This document shows, piece by piece, positions 55,299 to 62,894 of a DNA stretch of 64,000 bases (positions are counted from its first letter, which is position 1; every line of letters begins with the position of its first letter). Made by a program: the position numbers and the translations under genes. Where the stretch lies: NCBI RefSeq assembly GCF_001467025.1, contig NZ_LNXV01000029.1, forward strand, positions 424,429 through 488,428, read 5' to 3'. This stretch comes from Legionella brunensis (GTDB lineage Bacteria > Pseudomonadota > Gammaproteobacteria > Legionellales > Legionellaceae). The notes under the pieces were generated by a model. The model was not told the origin of the DNA. It did no database searches and worked only from the letters and a program-made list of their open reading frames with translations.

Positions 55299-56573
55299 AT
55301 GAAAACAAGACCTGTTTACATTGCGGGGGGCATTCGCACCCCCTTTGTCAAATCCATGACGGTTTATAAACAAGTTTCTACGCAAGACTTGATGATTACA
55401 TCATTGCAAGCCCTTGTAAAAAAAATGAAGCTTGAACAAAGAATTATTGGTGATGTGGGACTAGGGGCTGTTATTAATAACTCTTCAAACTGGAATCTTG
55501 CACGAGAATGCGTTCTAGGCACTGAGCTTAACCCGCATACTCCTGCTTACACGTTACAACGAGCCTGTGGAACCAGCCTGGAAACCACCCTGCAAATCGC
55601 CCTTAAAATTGCGAATTACCAAATTGAGGATGGCATTGCAGCCGGGGTAGATACTAATAGCGATATCCCTCTTCTTTTTCGCCACAGCTTTGCTCGTAAG
55701 TTAATTCAATTAAATGAAGCAAAAAACTTTTTAGATAAATTAAAATTCATAGCCTCTTTTCGCCCTAAAGATTTTAAACCCGTGCTCCCTACAGTTGTTG
55801 AACCCCGCACTGGCTTATCAATGGGCGAACATACTGAAAAAATGGTTAAAGAGTGGCATATTTCCCGGTTAGAACAAGATAAGTTAGCGCTTAGAAGCCA
55901 TCAATCCGCTTCCAAAGCCTATGAAGAAGGCTTCTATGATGATCTTGTTGTTGAATACATGGGATCAAAACGCGATGGAATCTTACGATCGGATACCACA
56001 ATTGAAAAATTAGCAAAATTAAAAACCTCCTTTGATAAGAGTAGCGAAGGTAGTTTAACCGCTGGTAACAGCACGCCACTGACAGATGGCTCTTCCGCAG
56101 TCTATTTAGTCAGTGAAACTATTGCTAATCAATACAATTATCCTCTTTTAGCTCGTTTCGTTGATGCGCAAGTGGCAGCTGTTGACTTTGTCCATGGTGA
56201 AGGTTTATTAATGGCTCCAACGATTGCAGTCAGTGAATTATTAAAACGTAACAAGCTAGAACTTCAAGATTTCGATTTTTATGAAATTCACGAAGCTTTT
56301 GCAGGCCAAGTACTTTGTACCTTAAAAGCGTGGGAATCCGCAGAGTACTGTAAGCGCGTCCTCAATCGCGAGCATTCACTTGGCTCTATTGATAGAGACA
56401 AAATGAATATTAAAGGTGGTAGTCTTGCACTTGGCCATCCGTTTGCAGCAACTGGTGCGCGTATAGTCATTAACCTTGCTAAAATTTTGCATCAAAATGG
56501 GAAAGGACGAGGACTAATTTCAATTTGTACTGCAGGAGGAATGGGCGTTGCAGCCATTTTAGAAGCAGTGTAG
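55299..56573 (+). CDS. Acyl-CoA thiolase
   Basis: A 424-residue thiolase (FadI/FadA-like). It has the nucleophile Cys in LQRACGTSLE, His in EIHEAFAGQ and a C-terminal CTAGGMG loop with the second Cys; the KGGSLALGHPFAATG motif is intact. It cleaves or forms 3-ketoacyl-CoA in fatty-acid breakdown. AAGGA precedes the ATG. Confidence 0.92.
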   Translation: MKTRPVYIAGGIRTPFVKSMTVYKQVSTQDLMITSLQALVKKMKLEQRIIGDVGLGAVINNSSNWNLARECVLGTELNPHTPAYTLQRACGTSLETTLQIALKIANYQIEDGIAAGVDTNSDIPLLFRHSFARKLIQLNEAKNFLDKLKFIASFRPKDFKPVLPTVVEPRTGLSMGEHTEKMVKEWHISRLEQDKLALRSHQSASKAYEEGFYDDLVVEYMGSKRDGILRSDTTIEKLAKLKTSFDKSSEGSLTAGNSTPLTDGSSAVYLVSETIANQYNYPLLARFVDAQVAAVDFVHGEGLLMAPTIAVSELLKRNKLELQDFDFYEIHEAFAGQVLCTLKAWESAEYCKRVLNREHSLGSIDRDKMNIKGGSLALGHPFAATGARIVINLAKILHQNGKGRGLISICTAGGMGVAAILEAV

Positions 56574-56778
56574 TTGACATAAATATTGCGAATGACTTGA
56601 AAATTGCTGCTTTTTTAGCATTTATAACTTCAAGATTTCCTTGGAAACAACTTCTTTCCGAACTTGCTTGCTGCAAGTTTACGAAGAAGTTGCATGGAAA
56701 TTTGATAGATTCACTGGCTGGTTTAACGAACCATTTTGCGTTAAGATACAACGGCATGTTTTATCGGGACAGCAAGCT

Positions 56779-57006
56779 ATGAAACCCCTGACTCGTGATA
56801 TTCTTCTAACATTGTCAGTCAAATTCGCCTTATTTTTTCTTTTATGGTTTATTTGCTTTAAAGACATTCAAAAACCTGTAAAAAATACACAGCAATGGTT
56901 GTTGGGTTCCAATTTGCAATCTGATACAACTGCAAACCCGAAAAACTCAGAACTTATACAAAATTCCAAATTTGAAGCAAAAGATATTTTTAATAAGGGC
57001 GTTTAG
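56779..57006 (+). CDS. cydP: Small subunit CydP of the bd oxidase operon
   Basis: A 75-residue protein with a basic start and a single membrane helix (LSVKFALFFLLWFICF) followed by a polar tail. It matches the small CydP-type protein often found just before cydA in gammaproteobacteria. GGGA lies upstream of ATG 56779. A longer frame from 56641 is unlikely. The 205 bp before it hold no clear gene. Confidence 0.7.
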   Translation: MKPLTRDILLTLSVKFALFFLLWFICFKDIQKPVKNTQQWLLGSNLQSDTTANPKNSELIQNSKFEAKDIFNKGV

Positions 57007-57094
57007 ATAAACTAGCAACCGCATTAAAACATTTTTTAAGAGATTGGAATTTCTGTAAGTCCTAAAGTTAATAACCTAGCCATCGAGGTGATTT

Positions 57095-58624
57095 ATGATT
57101 CCAGGTAGTGATGTAGTTGATCTCTCCCGCCTACAATTTGCTCTAACAGCACTTTATCATTTCTTGTTTGTTCCACTAACGCTAGGTCTGTCTCTTTTAC
57201 TTGCTATTATGGAAACAGTGTACGTCATGACAGGCCGCGAAATTTGGCGCCAAATGGTCAAGTATTGGGGAGTATTATTCGGAATTAATTTCGTCTTAGG
57301 GGTAGCTACAGGTCTAACCATGGAGTTTCAGTTTGGCACCAACTGGGCTTATTATTCCCATTATGTGGGTGACGTATTCGGGGCTCCATTAGCTCTTGAA
57401 GGGTTAATGGCGTTTTTTTTAGAAGCGACATTTGTAGGATTATTTTTCTTTGGCTGGGATAGATTAACTAAGCTACAACACATGACATGCACATGGCTGC
57501 TAGCCTTAGGCACCAATTTATCAGCACTCTGGATTCTCATTGCCAATGGTTGGATGCAAAACCCTGTAGGAGCCCGATTTGATTATCAAACCATGCGCAT
57601 GGAAGTTACTGATTTTGCAGAAGTTATTTTCAACCCCGTAGCTCAGGCAAAATTTGTGCATACAATTAGTGCTGGTTATGTTACAGGTGCAATTTTTGTC
57701 TTAGCAATCAGTGCATATTTTCTTCTACGTGACCGCAATAAAGATTTCGCAAAACGTTCCATGACTGTGGCAGTTTCCTTTGGGCTAGCTTCTGCTTTAT
57801 CGGTCGTTGTACTTGGTGATGAAAGTGGCTATGTTTCAAACATTAACCAAAAAATGAAATTGGCAGCAATCGAGGCAATGTGGCATACAGAAAAAGCCCC
57901 TGCAAGCTTGACACTCATAGGCATTCCTAACGAGAAAACCAGACGTACTGATTTTGCCATTGAAATTCCCTTTGCGTTGGGTTTAATTGCTACCCGCTCT
58001 ATTAACGAACCGTTAGAAGGAATTTTTGAACTCATCGAGCAAAGCAAAGAAAAAATTCGAGATGGAATAACTGCTTACGATGCCTTATTACGTCTGCAAA
58101 AAAATCCAAAAGATAAACAGGCAAAGAGTGATTTCGCCGCCCATGAGAAGAATCTTGGCTATGGTTTACTATTAAAAAAATATACTGAAAATGTTACTGA
58201 TGCGAATGAAGAGCAAATTAATAAAGCTGCCAATGACTTAAAGCCACATGTTAAACCCTTATTTTTCTCATTCCGAATTATGGTGGCCTGTGGGTTTTTC
58301 TTTATTTTATTATTTGCAGTCGGTTTTTACTTATCTATTAAAAGAAAGTTACATACTTCACGCTGGTATTTACACATCGCCTTTTGGTCCCTTCCATTGC
58401 CCTGGTTAGCGGCAGAGCTGGGATGGGTCATTGCCGAATATGGCCGTCAACCCTGGGTAGTCCAAGGTGTTCTCCCCACAGCATTAGGTTCTTCTTCATT
58501 AGATGTGTCACAACTACTGACCTCTCTTTCAGGCTTTATTATTTTTTATACCATTCTTGCCATTATTGAGATTTATTTAATGGTTAAATATATCCGTTTA
58601 GGCCCTGATGGCTTCGCTCACTGA
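57095..58624 (+). CDS. cydA: Cytochrome bd ubiquinol oxidase subunit I
   Basis: A 509-residue inner-membrane quinol oxidase subunit. Haem ligand His22 (ALYHFLFVP), a second His in FVHTISAGYVTG and Met in SFRIMVACG fit haems b595/d/b558. The Q-loop has the KLAAIEAMW motif and is long, as in E. coli CydA. GAGGTG ribosome site. High-affinity oxygen use under low oxygen. Confidence 0.96.
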   Translation: MIPGSDVVDLSRLQFALTALYHFLFVPLTLGLSLLLAIMETVYVMTGREIWRQMVKYWGVLFGINFVLGVATGLTMEFQFGTNWAYYSHYVGDVFGAPLALEGLMAFFLEATFVGLFFFGWDRLTKLQHMTCTWLLALGTNLSALWILIANGWMQNPVGARFDYQTMRMEVTDFAEVIFNPVAQAKFVHTISAGYVTGAIFVLAISAYFLLRDRNKDFAKRSMTVAVSFGLASALSVVVLGDESGYVSNINQKMKLAAIEAMWHTEKAPASLTLIGIPNEKTRRTDFAIEIPFALGLIATRSINEPLEGIFELIEQSKEKIRDGITAYDALLRLQKNPKDKQAKSDFAAHEKNLGYGLLLKKYTENVTDANEEQINKAANDLKPHVKPLFFSFRIMVACGFFFILLFAVGFYLSIKRKLHTSRWYLHIAFWSLPLPWLAAELGWVIAEYGRQPWVVQGVLPTALGSSSLDVSQLLTSLSGFIIFYTILAIIEIYLMVKYIRLGPDGFAH

Positions 58625-58634
58625 GGAGAGTACT

Positions 58635-59768
58635 ATGCCTTTAGATTATGAAATTTTACGCATTATATGGTGGGCATTATTAGGCCTTTTACTTATTGGC
58701 TTTGCCGTGACTGATGGTTTTGATTTAGGAGTGGCTATTTGGCTTCCTTGGCTAGCAAAAACAGATCCTGAAAGACGAGTTTTAATTAATAGCATTGGAC
58801 CAGTCTGGGAAGGCAACCAAGTCTGGTTTATTTTAGGTGGAGGAGCAATTTTTGCTGCCTGGCCAGCATTATATGCTCTTTCTTTTTCGGGTTTTTATCT
58901 AGCAATGCTTGTTATTTTACTTGCTCTAATCTTACGTCCTGTTGGATTTAAATATCGCTCCAAACTATCTAATCCACAATGGCGTAACTTTTGGGACAGT
59001 GCTTTGTTTATTGGTGGTTTTGTTCCTGCCTTAATATTCGGTGTTGCTATTGGTAATGTATTACAAGGGGTTCCTTTTCATTTCGATGAGAGTTTACGTT
59101 CCTATTACACAGGTAGTTTTCTCCAATTATTAAACCCTTTCGCCCTTCTTTGCGGCTTACTTTCAGTAACCATGTTGGCTATGCATGGAGCCTTTTTTAT
59201 TAATATAAAAACTGAAGGCCCTATTCAACAACGAGCAATTGCTGCTGCCAAAACTTCCGCATTGATAAGTATCCTTCTTTTTATCATTGCAGGTTTATGG
59301 CTTTATTGGGGAATGGAGGGTTACAGTTTAGTCAGTTCTCTTCCTCATGATAGCCCCTCTAATCCACTCTTTAAGACCGTGGCTCGTCAAAGTGCTGCCT
59401 GGTTTATAAACTATAAAAGCTACCCACTTACGTTACTCGCCCCAATAGGAGCCATTATCGCGGCTTTATTAGCGGTAGTTACAATCAGAAAAGCATTTTT
59501 AGCTTTTGTTTGTAGCGCACTTTCAGTAACAGGGATTATTGCAACTGTAGGCCTTAGCTTATTTCCTTTTATTTTGCCATCCTCATCTCACCCTAACCAA
59601 AGCTTGACGGTCTGGGATAGTTCGTCGAGCCAATTAACTTTATTTATTATGCTGATAGCCACCGCTGTTTTCTTGCCTTTAGTAATAATTTATACCATTT
59701 GGGTATACCGGGTGCTACGGGGAAAGGTAACTGTGGAGTCCTTACATAATAATCATACAGCTTATTAG
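58635..59768 (+). CDS. cydB: Cytochrome bd ubiquinol oxidase subunit II
   Basis: A 377-residue membrane protein with the CydB start LRIIWWALLGLLLIGFAVTDGFDLG, EGNQVWFILGGGAIFAAWP and about eight TM segments. GAGGAG lies before ATG 58635, which I prefer over the earlier in-frame start within cydA. Confidence 0.96.
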   Translation: MPLDYEILRIIWWALLGLLLIGFAVTDGFDLGVAIWLPWLAKTDPERRVLINSIGPVWEGNQVWFILGGGAIFAAWPALYALSFSGFYLAMLVILLALILRPVGFKYRSKLSNPQWRNFWDSALFIGGFVPALIFGVAIGNVLQGVPFHFDESLRSYYTGSFLQLLNPFALLCGLLSVTMLAMHGAFFINIKTEGPIQQRAIAAAKTSALISILLFIIAGLWLYWGMEGYSLVSSLPHDSPSNPLFKTVARQSAAWFINYKSYPLTLLAPIGAIIAALLAVVTIRKAFLAFVCSALSVTGIIATVGLSLFPFILPSSSHPNQSLTVWDSSSSQLTLFIMLIATAVFLPLVIIYTIWVYRVLRGKVTVESLHNNHTAY

Positions 59769-59777
59769 GAGACACTC

Positions 59778-59882
59778 ATGTGGTATTTTTCGTGGATATT
59801 AGGTACAGGATTAGCCTGTACCTTTGCAATTTTAAATGCAATGTGGCTTGAGCTTAGACTTAGTGATAAGGATAAGCAATAG
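59778..59882 (+). CDS. cydX: Cytochrome bd small subunit CydX
   Basis: A 34-residue protein starting MWYFSWILGTGLA with one TM helix and the ALNAMW-like run (here ILNAMWLEL). This is the standard CydX pattern, needed for stability of the bd oxidase. AGGAG lies upstream; it follows cydB by 9 nt. Confidence 0.93.
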   Translation: MWYFSWILGTGLACTFAILNAMWLELRLSDKDKQ

Positions 59883-59903
59883 AATTTTCTATTGCTTATC
59901 CTT
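59868..59903 (+). terminator. Terminator hairpin overlapping the end of cydX
   Basis: A perfect 15-bp stem (AAGGATAAGCAATAG / CTATTGCTTATCCTT) with a 6-nt loop begins inside the last codons of cydX. The trailing bases are only partly T-rich. It may stop transcripts from both strands. Confidence 0.65.
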
Positions 59904-59919
59904 CTACTTCTAATAAAGG

Positions 59920-60930
59920 CTAATAGTAAGTCCGCTGCCATGAACAGTCCTCTTCTTGAGTGTTATTGCCTTCTTCCGTGTGGTCTGTTTTTTGTCTTTT
60001 ATTCATGTCCTCTTCTTTCTCCTGCAACTTTCTTTTTCTACTACGAACTTCCTCTTTATTACTCCAACGATAACCAAAAAACTCTCCAGACTTATTTTCA
60101 TCATCATCGCGAACTCCAGTACATCCACTCCAGGCAAACAGGCGGCTTGTACCATTAAATCGCTCTAAAACGTTCGATAAACGAAAATAGTTTCTCTTTG
60201 TATTATGTATTTTCAGATCGTAAAACACTCTCATTGTATAGGGCTCGATCACTCGTGGCTTTGGTAGAGACTCTTTATCATCAACAAGACAAAAATCAGG
60301 AACTTCAGTCACAGGTGTTAGTCGATTAAAAAATCTAGGATAAGCATTAATATGGGATACAGGCTCTGTATCGTTATCTTTTTTTACTACAACCACTTCT
60401 TCAGGATTAAATTGATTATTTTCTATATCTTTAGCCAATTCATTACTAAGGCTTGCCCCCATTCCTGATATAAGCATTACAGTTGAGTCATACTTTTTAA
60501 GATCGACCACTCCATCACTATCATACCAGACACCATGACCTGAAATTACAAGCTGAGTGGGAGTAATTCCTTGGTCAATATAGAACAATAAAGTTTTTAA
60601 ATAAGGTGTTTCCTCAAGTTTAGTTTTTAACGCAAGTAAATCTTGTTTTACCTTCTCTGATACATTAGAAGAAGCGAGTGCGGTATTCAGAATGCGGTAA
60701 GTCTCTCTTATTTGCCAATTTAACGAGATGTCATAATTAAAACGGCGTGGGGATTTAATAAATACCCCGGCAATTTTCCAAGCATAATATTCAACAGACT
60801 CATCTTGTTCCAAACGTATGTGGCTATTGGGATCTACATCTTGAGAAAAATTATACCGAATAGACTCTTTTTTTCTCAATTCTTTTTCAAATATTGCCAA
60901 TAATTCAAAAGCAGGGGCATTAATTTTCAT
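59920..60930 (-). CDS. PmrA-controlled candidate effector with cysteine-peptidase-like motifs and NLS
   Basis: A 336-residue protein. A hydrophobic strand ends in Ser-Gly-His-Gly (LVISGHGVWY, His132), and much later a second ends in Ser-Gly-Cys-Thr-Gly (LFAWSGCTG, Cys270). This strand-GHG / strand-SGC pattern is that of clan CD cysteine peptidases (C80, CHAT) and related fold members. A basic cluster RSRKRK (296-301) with KRQK (311-314) looks like a nuclear signal, and the last 20 residues are Glu-rich like an E-block. ATG 60930 is used; the longer frame begins with GTG. It has a PmrA box with a perfect -10. Activity not proven. Confidence 0.75.
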   Translation of the reverse strand: MKINAPAFELLAIFEKELRKKESIRYNFSQDVDPNSHIRLEQDESVEYYAWKIAGVFIKSPRRFNYDISLNWQIRETYRILNTALASSNVSEKVKQDLLALKTKLEETPYLKTLLFYIDQGITPTQLVISGHGVWYDSDGVVDLKKYDSTVMLISGMGASLSNELAKDIENNQFNPEEVVVVKKDNDTEPVSHINAYPRFFNRLTPVTEVPDFCLVDDKESLPKPRVIEPYTMRVFYDLKIHNTKRNYFRLSNVLERFNGTSRLFAWSGCTGVRDDDENKSGEFFGYRWSNKEEVRSRKRKLQEKEEDMNKRQKTDHTEEGNNTQEEDCSWQRTYY

Positions 60931-60961
60931 ACACACAGACACATTAATTTTCGATATGTGT

Positions 60962-60993
60962 ATTATATGATCAATTTATTAAGAAATTATTAA
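60962..60993 (-). promoter_or_regulatory. PmrA box and -10 element (box 6)
   Basis: On the minus strand GTTAATAATTTCTTAAT contains TTAA at 60990-60993 and 60979-60982, 7 nt apart. It is followed after 11 bp by a perfect TATAAT (60962-60967). Best promoter of the six; drives the gene starting at 60930. Confidence 0.85.
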
Positions 60994-61104
60994 CCTTAAT
61001 GTGCAAATAATATGCAAATTTTTTCAGGAATATAAACTTTTGATTTGAAAACATCAGAAAACCAACAGATTTAAAATCAGACGTAGCAATTGAGGGTAAA
61101 ATAA

Positions 61105-61136
61105 ATAATCCGGCCGGAAATAAAGCACCGGATTAT
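61105..61136 (-). terminator. Intrinsic terminator of the VOC gene
   Basis: ATAATCCGG and CCGGATTAT pair (9 bp) across a 14-nt loop; on the minus strand a T-rich tract follows, downstream of the VOC gene. Confidence 0.7.
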
Positions 61137-61154
61137 CTTAATAACTTACACCTG

Positions 61155-61535
61155 TTATTTTGAAGGTTGCCAGAAAGCAACATGAGCACCAGTTGGATCA
61201 GTAATGATGGCTAAGTGTCCCATTTCTCCGGCTGCAGTGACTCCTTTAATTACTTTAGCCCCATGTTGTTGGGCTTTCTCTAAAGCTGCCTCTACATCCG
61301 AAACTAAAATATAAGCCATCCAATGAGGAGGGATTTCTTTTTGGTGTTCAGCAGGAATCGGCCATATACCAGCAAATTGCTTATCATGGGATTCAGCAAT
61401 AGTATAAGTCATATCATCCATTTTCTTATCAACAAACTGCCAACCAAATACCTTGCCATAGAAATCCTTGGCCTTTTTCACATCACTGGTAGCTAATTCA
61501 TTCCAACAAAATTGACCTGTGACTGGCATAGTCAT
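61155..61535 (-). CDS. VOC-family (glyoxalase-like) protein
   Basis: A 126-residue protein made of two beta-alpha-beta-beta-beta modules: FCWNELATSDVKKAKDFYGKVFGW and PHWMAYILVSDVEAALEKAQQHGAKVIKG, ending TDPTGAHVAFWQP. VOC enzymes bind a metal and act on small substrates; which one is unknown. AAGGA lies 5 nt before the ATG. Confidence 0.88.
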   Translation of the reverse strand: MTMPVTGQFCWNELATSDVKKAKDFYGKVFGWQFVDKKMDDMTYTIAESHDKQFAGIWPIPAEHQKEIPPHWMAYILVSDVEAALEKAQQHGAKVIKGVTAAGEMGHLAIITDPTGAHVAFWQPSK

Positions 61536-61618
61536 AAACTTCCTTATCTTATTGAATGGATTATTAGATTAATGAAATGGGCCAGTTTTTGCAATTCAGT
61601 CCGTTGAGAGCCCTGATT

Positions 61619-62056
61619 TCAATTATTATAACGACTTAAATGATGCTTTATTTTTTCTTGAGTCTCTAATATATGTTCTTCACTCATGTATTTTGTACGT
61701 GGCCAAAAAAAACCTTTTAAGCCATCGCCTTTATTTCTTGGTACGAGATGTGCGTGCAAATGAGGTATGCTCTGGCTGACTCTATTATTCATAGCAATAA
61801 AACTTCCCTCAGCCCCCATTGCCTTCTCAATGGATTTGCCAATTGACTGCATCAATTGATAAAAAGGAACAATCAACGAAGCTGATAAATCATAAAAGGT
61901 GTGAATATGTTCTTTAGGAGCCAATAAAGTATGCCCTGGAAATAAAGGACGATAATCCAAGAAAGCTATAAACTGTTCATCTTCGAAAACAATGTAAGCT
62001 TTTTCTTTTTTGCCTACAATCAAATCAATAATACAATCTTTTTCTTGTAACGACAT
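61619..62056 (-). CDS. HIT-family hydrolase
   Basis: A 145-residue histidine-triad protein with the HLHAHLVPR motif (His-x-His-x-His) and the FLDYRPLFPGHTLLAPKEHI segment. It hydrolyses or transfers nucleotidyl groups. The start is ATG 62056 (GGGG just upstream) or ATG 62065. The K+ channel gene ends 17 nt upstream. Confidence 0.9.
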   Translation of the reverse strand: MSLQEKDCIIDLIVGKKEKAYIVFEDEQFIAFLDYRPLFPGHTLLAPKEHIHTFYDLSASLIVPFYQLMQSIGKSIEKAMGAEGSFIAMNNRVSQSIPHLHAHLVPRNKGDGLKGFFWPRTKYMSEEHILETQEKIKHHLSRYNN

Positions 62057-62073
62057 ATTCCCCATTCCCTTAG

Positions 62074-62748
62074 CTAAGAGCCCTCATCTTTTTTATTCAA
62101 TTGATCAGCCACATAACGGCCTACTAACTGCGCCATGATTATTGCTAAATAAGCTTGCCCGACGAAAGACTCCATCCAGGAAAAAGTTTGTGTAATAGGG
62201 TTTTGGGGAACCATATCGCCAAAACCAACTGTCGTTAATGTAATAAATGAATAATAAATAACATCATTATCATTCCTAATTACTAAACCCGAGAAAGCAT
62301 CTGCATCCAGGAGATTTAGGCATAAATAAAGATATGCGAAGGCTAGACCTATAAACAAATAGGCGGATAGAGAACCAAATAAGGTTGTGACATCGATAGT
62401 TTTATCAGCAAGGGTATATCGCAAACAAACTGTTGCCATTAAAGCAAAATATAGCATTGCAAAGAAAGCTTTAATTACTACTAAAAAAGGAAAGGCAAAC
62501 AGAACATTAAGCAATAAACAAAGCGCTTCCGTCCCTGCCAAAATTATTAATAGCCACAGAAGCCTACGGGATTTTTCGCCTATAAGCATCAGGCTATAAA
62601 CAATGAGAATGAAAAAAATAATATCGCCCAATCCCCAAAGATCAAATTGAGCATCAAGGGCTTTTGTAAAACAAAAGAATATAATGACAAAAAAAAGAAA
62701 TAAAAAACGTAATCGCTCAATTAAATGCAACAACGCTGACATTCTCAT
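62074..62748 (-). CDS. Two-pore-domain-like potassium channel protein
   Basis: A 224-residue membrane protein with about six TM segments. The last two flank a pore loop with selectivity filter TLTTVGFGD. No cytoplasmic RCK/TrkA-N domain follows, so gating is unclear. It probably shares a transcript with the HIT gene. Confidence 0.85.
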   Translation of the reverse strand: MRMSALLHLIERLRFLFLFFVIIFFCFTKALDAQFDLWGLGDIIFFILIVYSLMLIGEKSRRLLWLLIILAGTEALCLLLNVLFAFPFLVVIKAFFAMLYFALMATVCLRYTLADKTIDVTTLFGSLSAYLFIGLAFAYLYLCLNLLDADAFSGLVIRNDNDVIYYSFITLTTVGFGDMVPQNPITQTFSWMESFVGQAYLAIIMAQLVGRYVADQLNKKDEGS

Positions 62749-62894
62749 TTATTCCAAAATGCAACAATTGATTGATATTATCTTTAATAACCCAAAGATC
62801 AAAGTCTAAAATAAGCAGAAATATCAGACAGATTCTAAATCTATGAGCAATATTGGGAAAAATTAGATAATCGCTCTCACTGATTAGCTCTACT

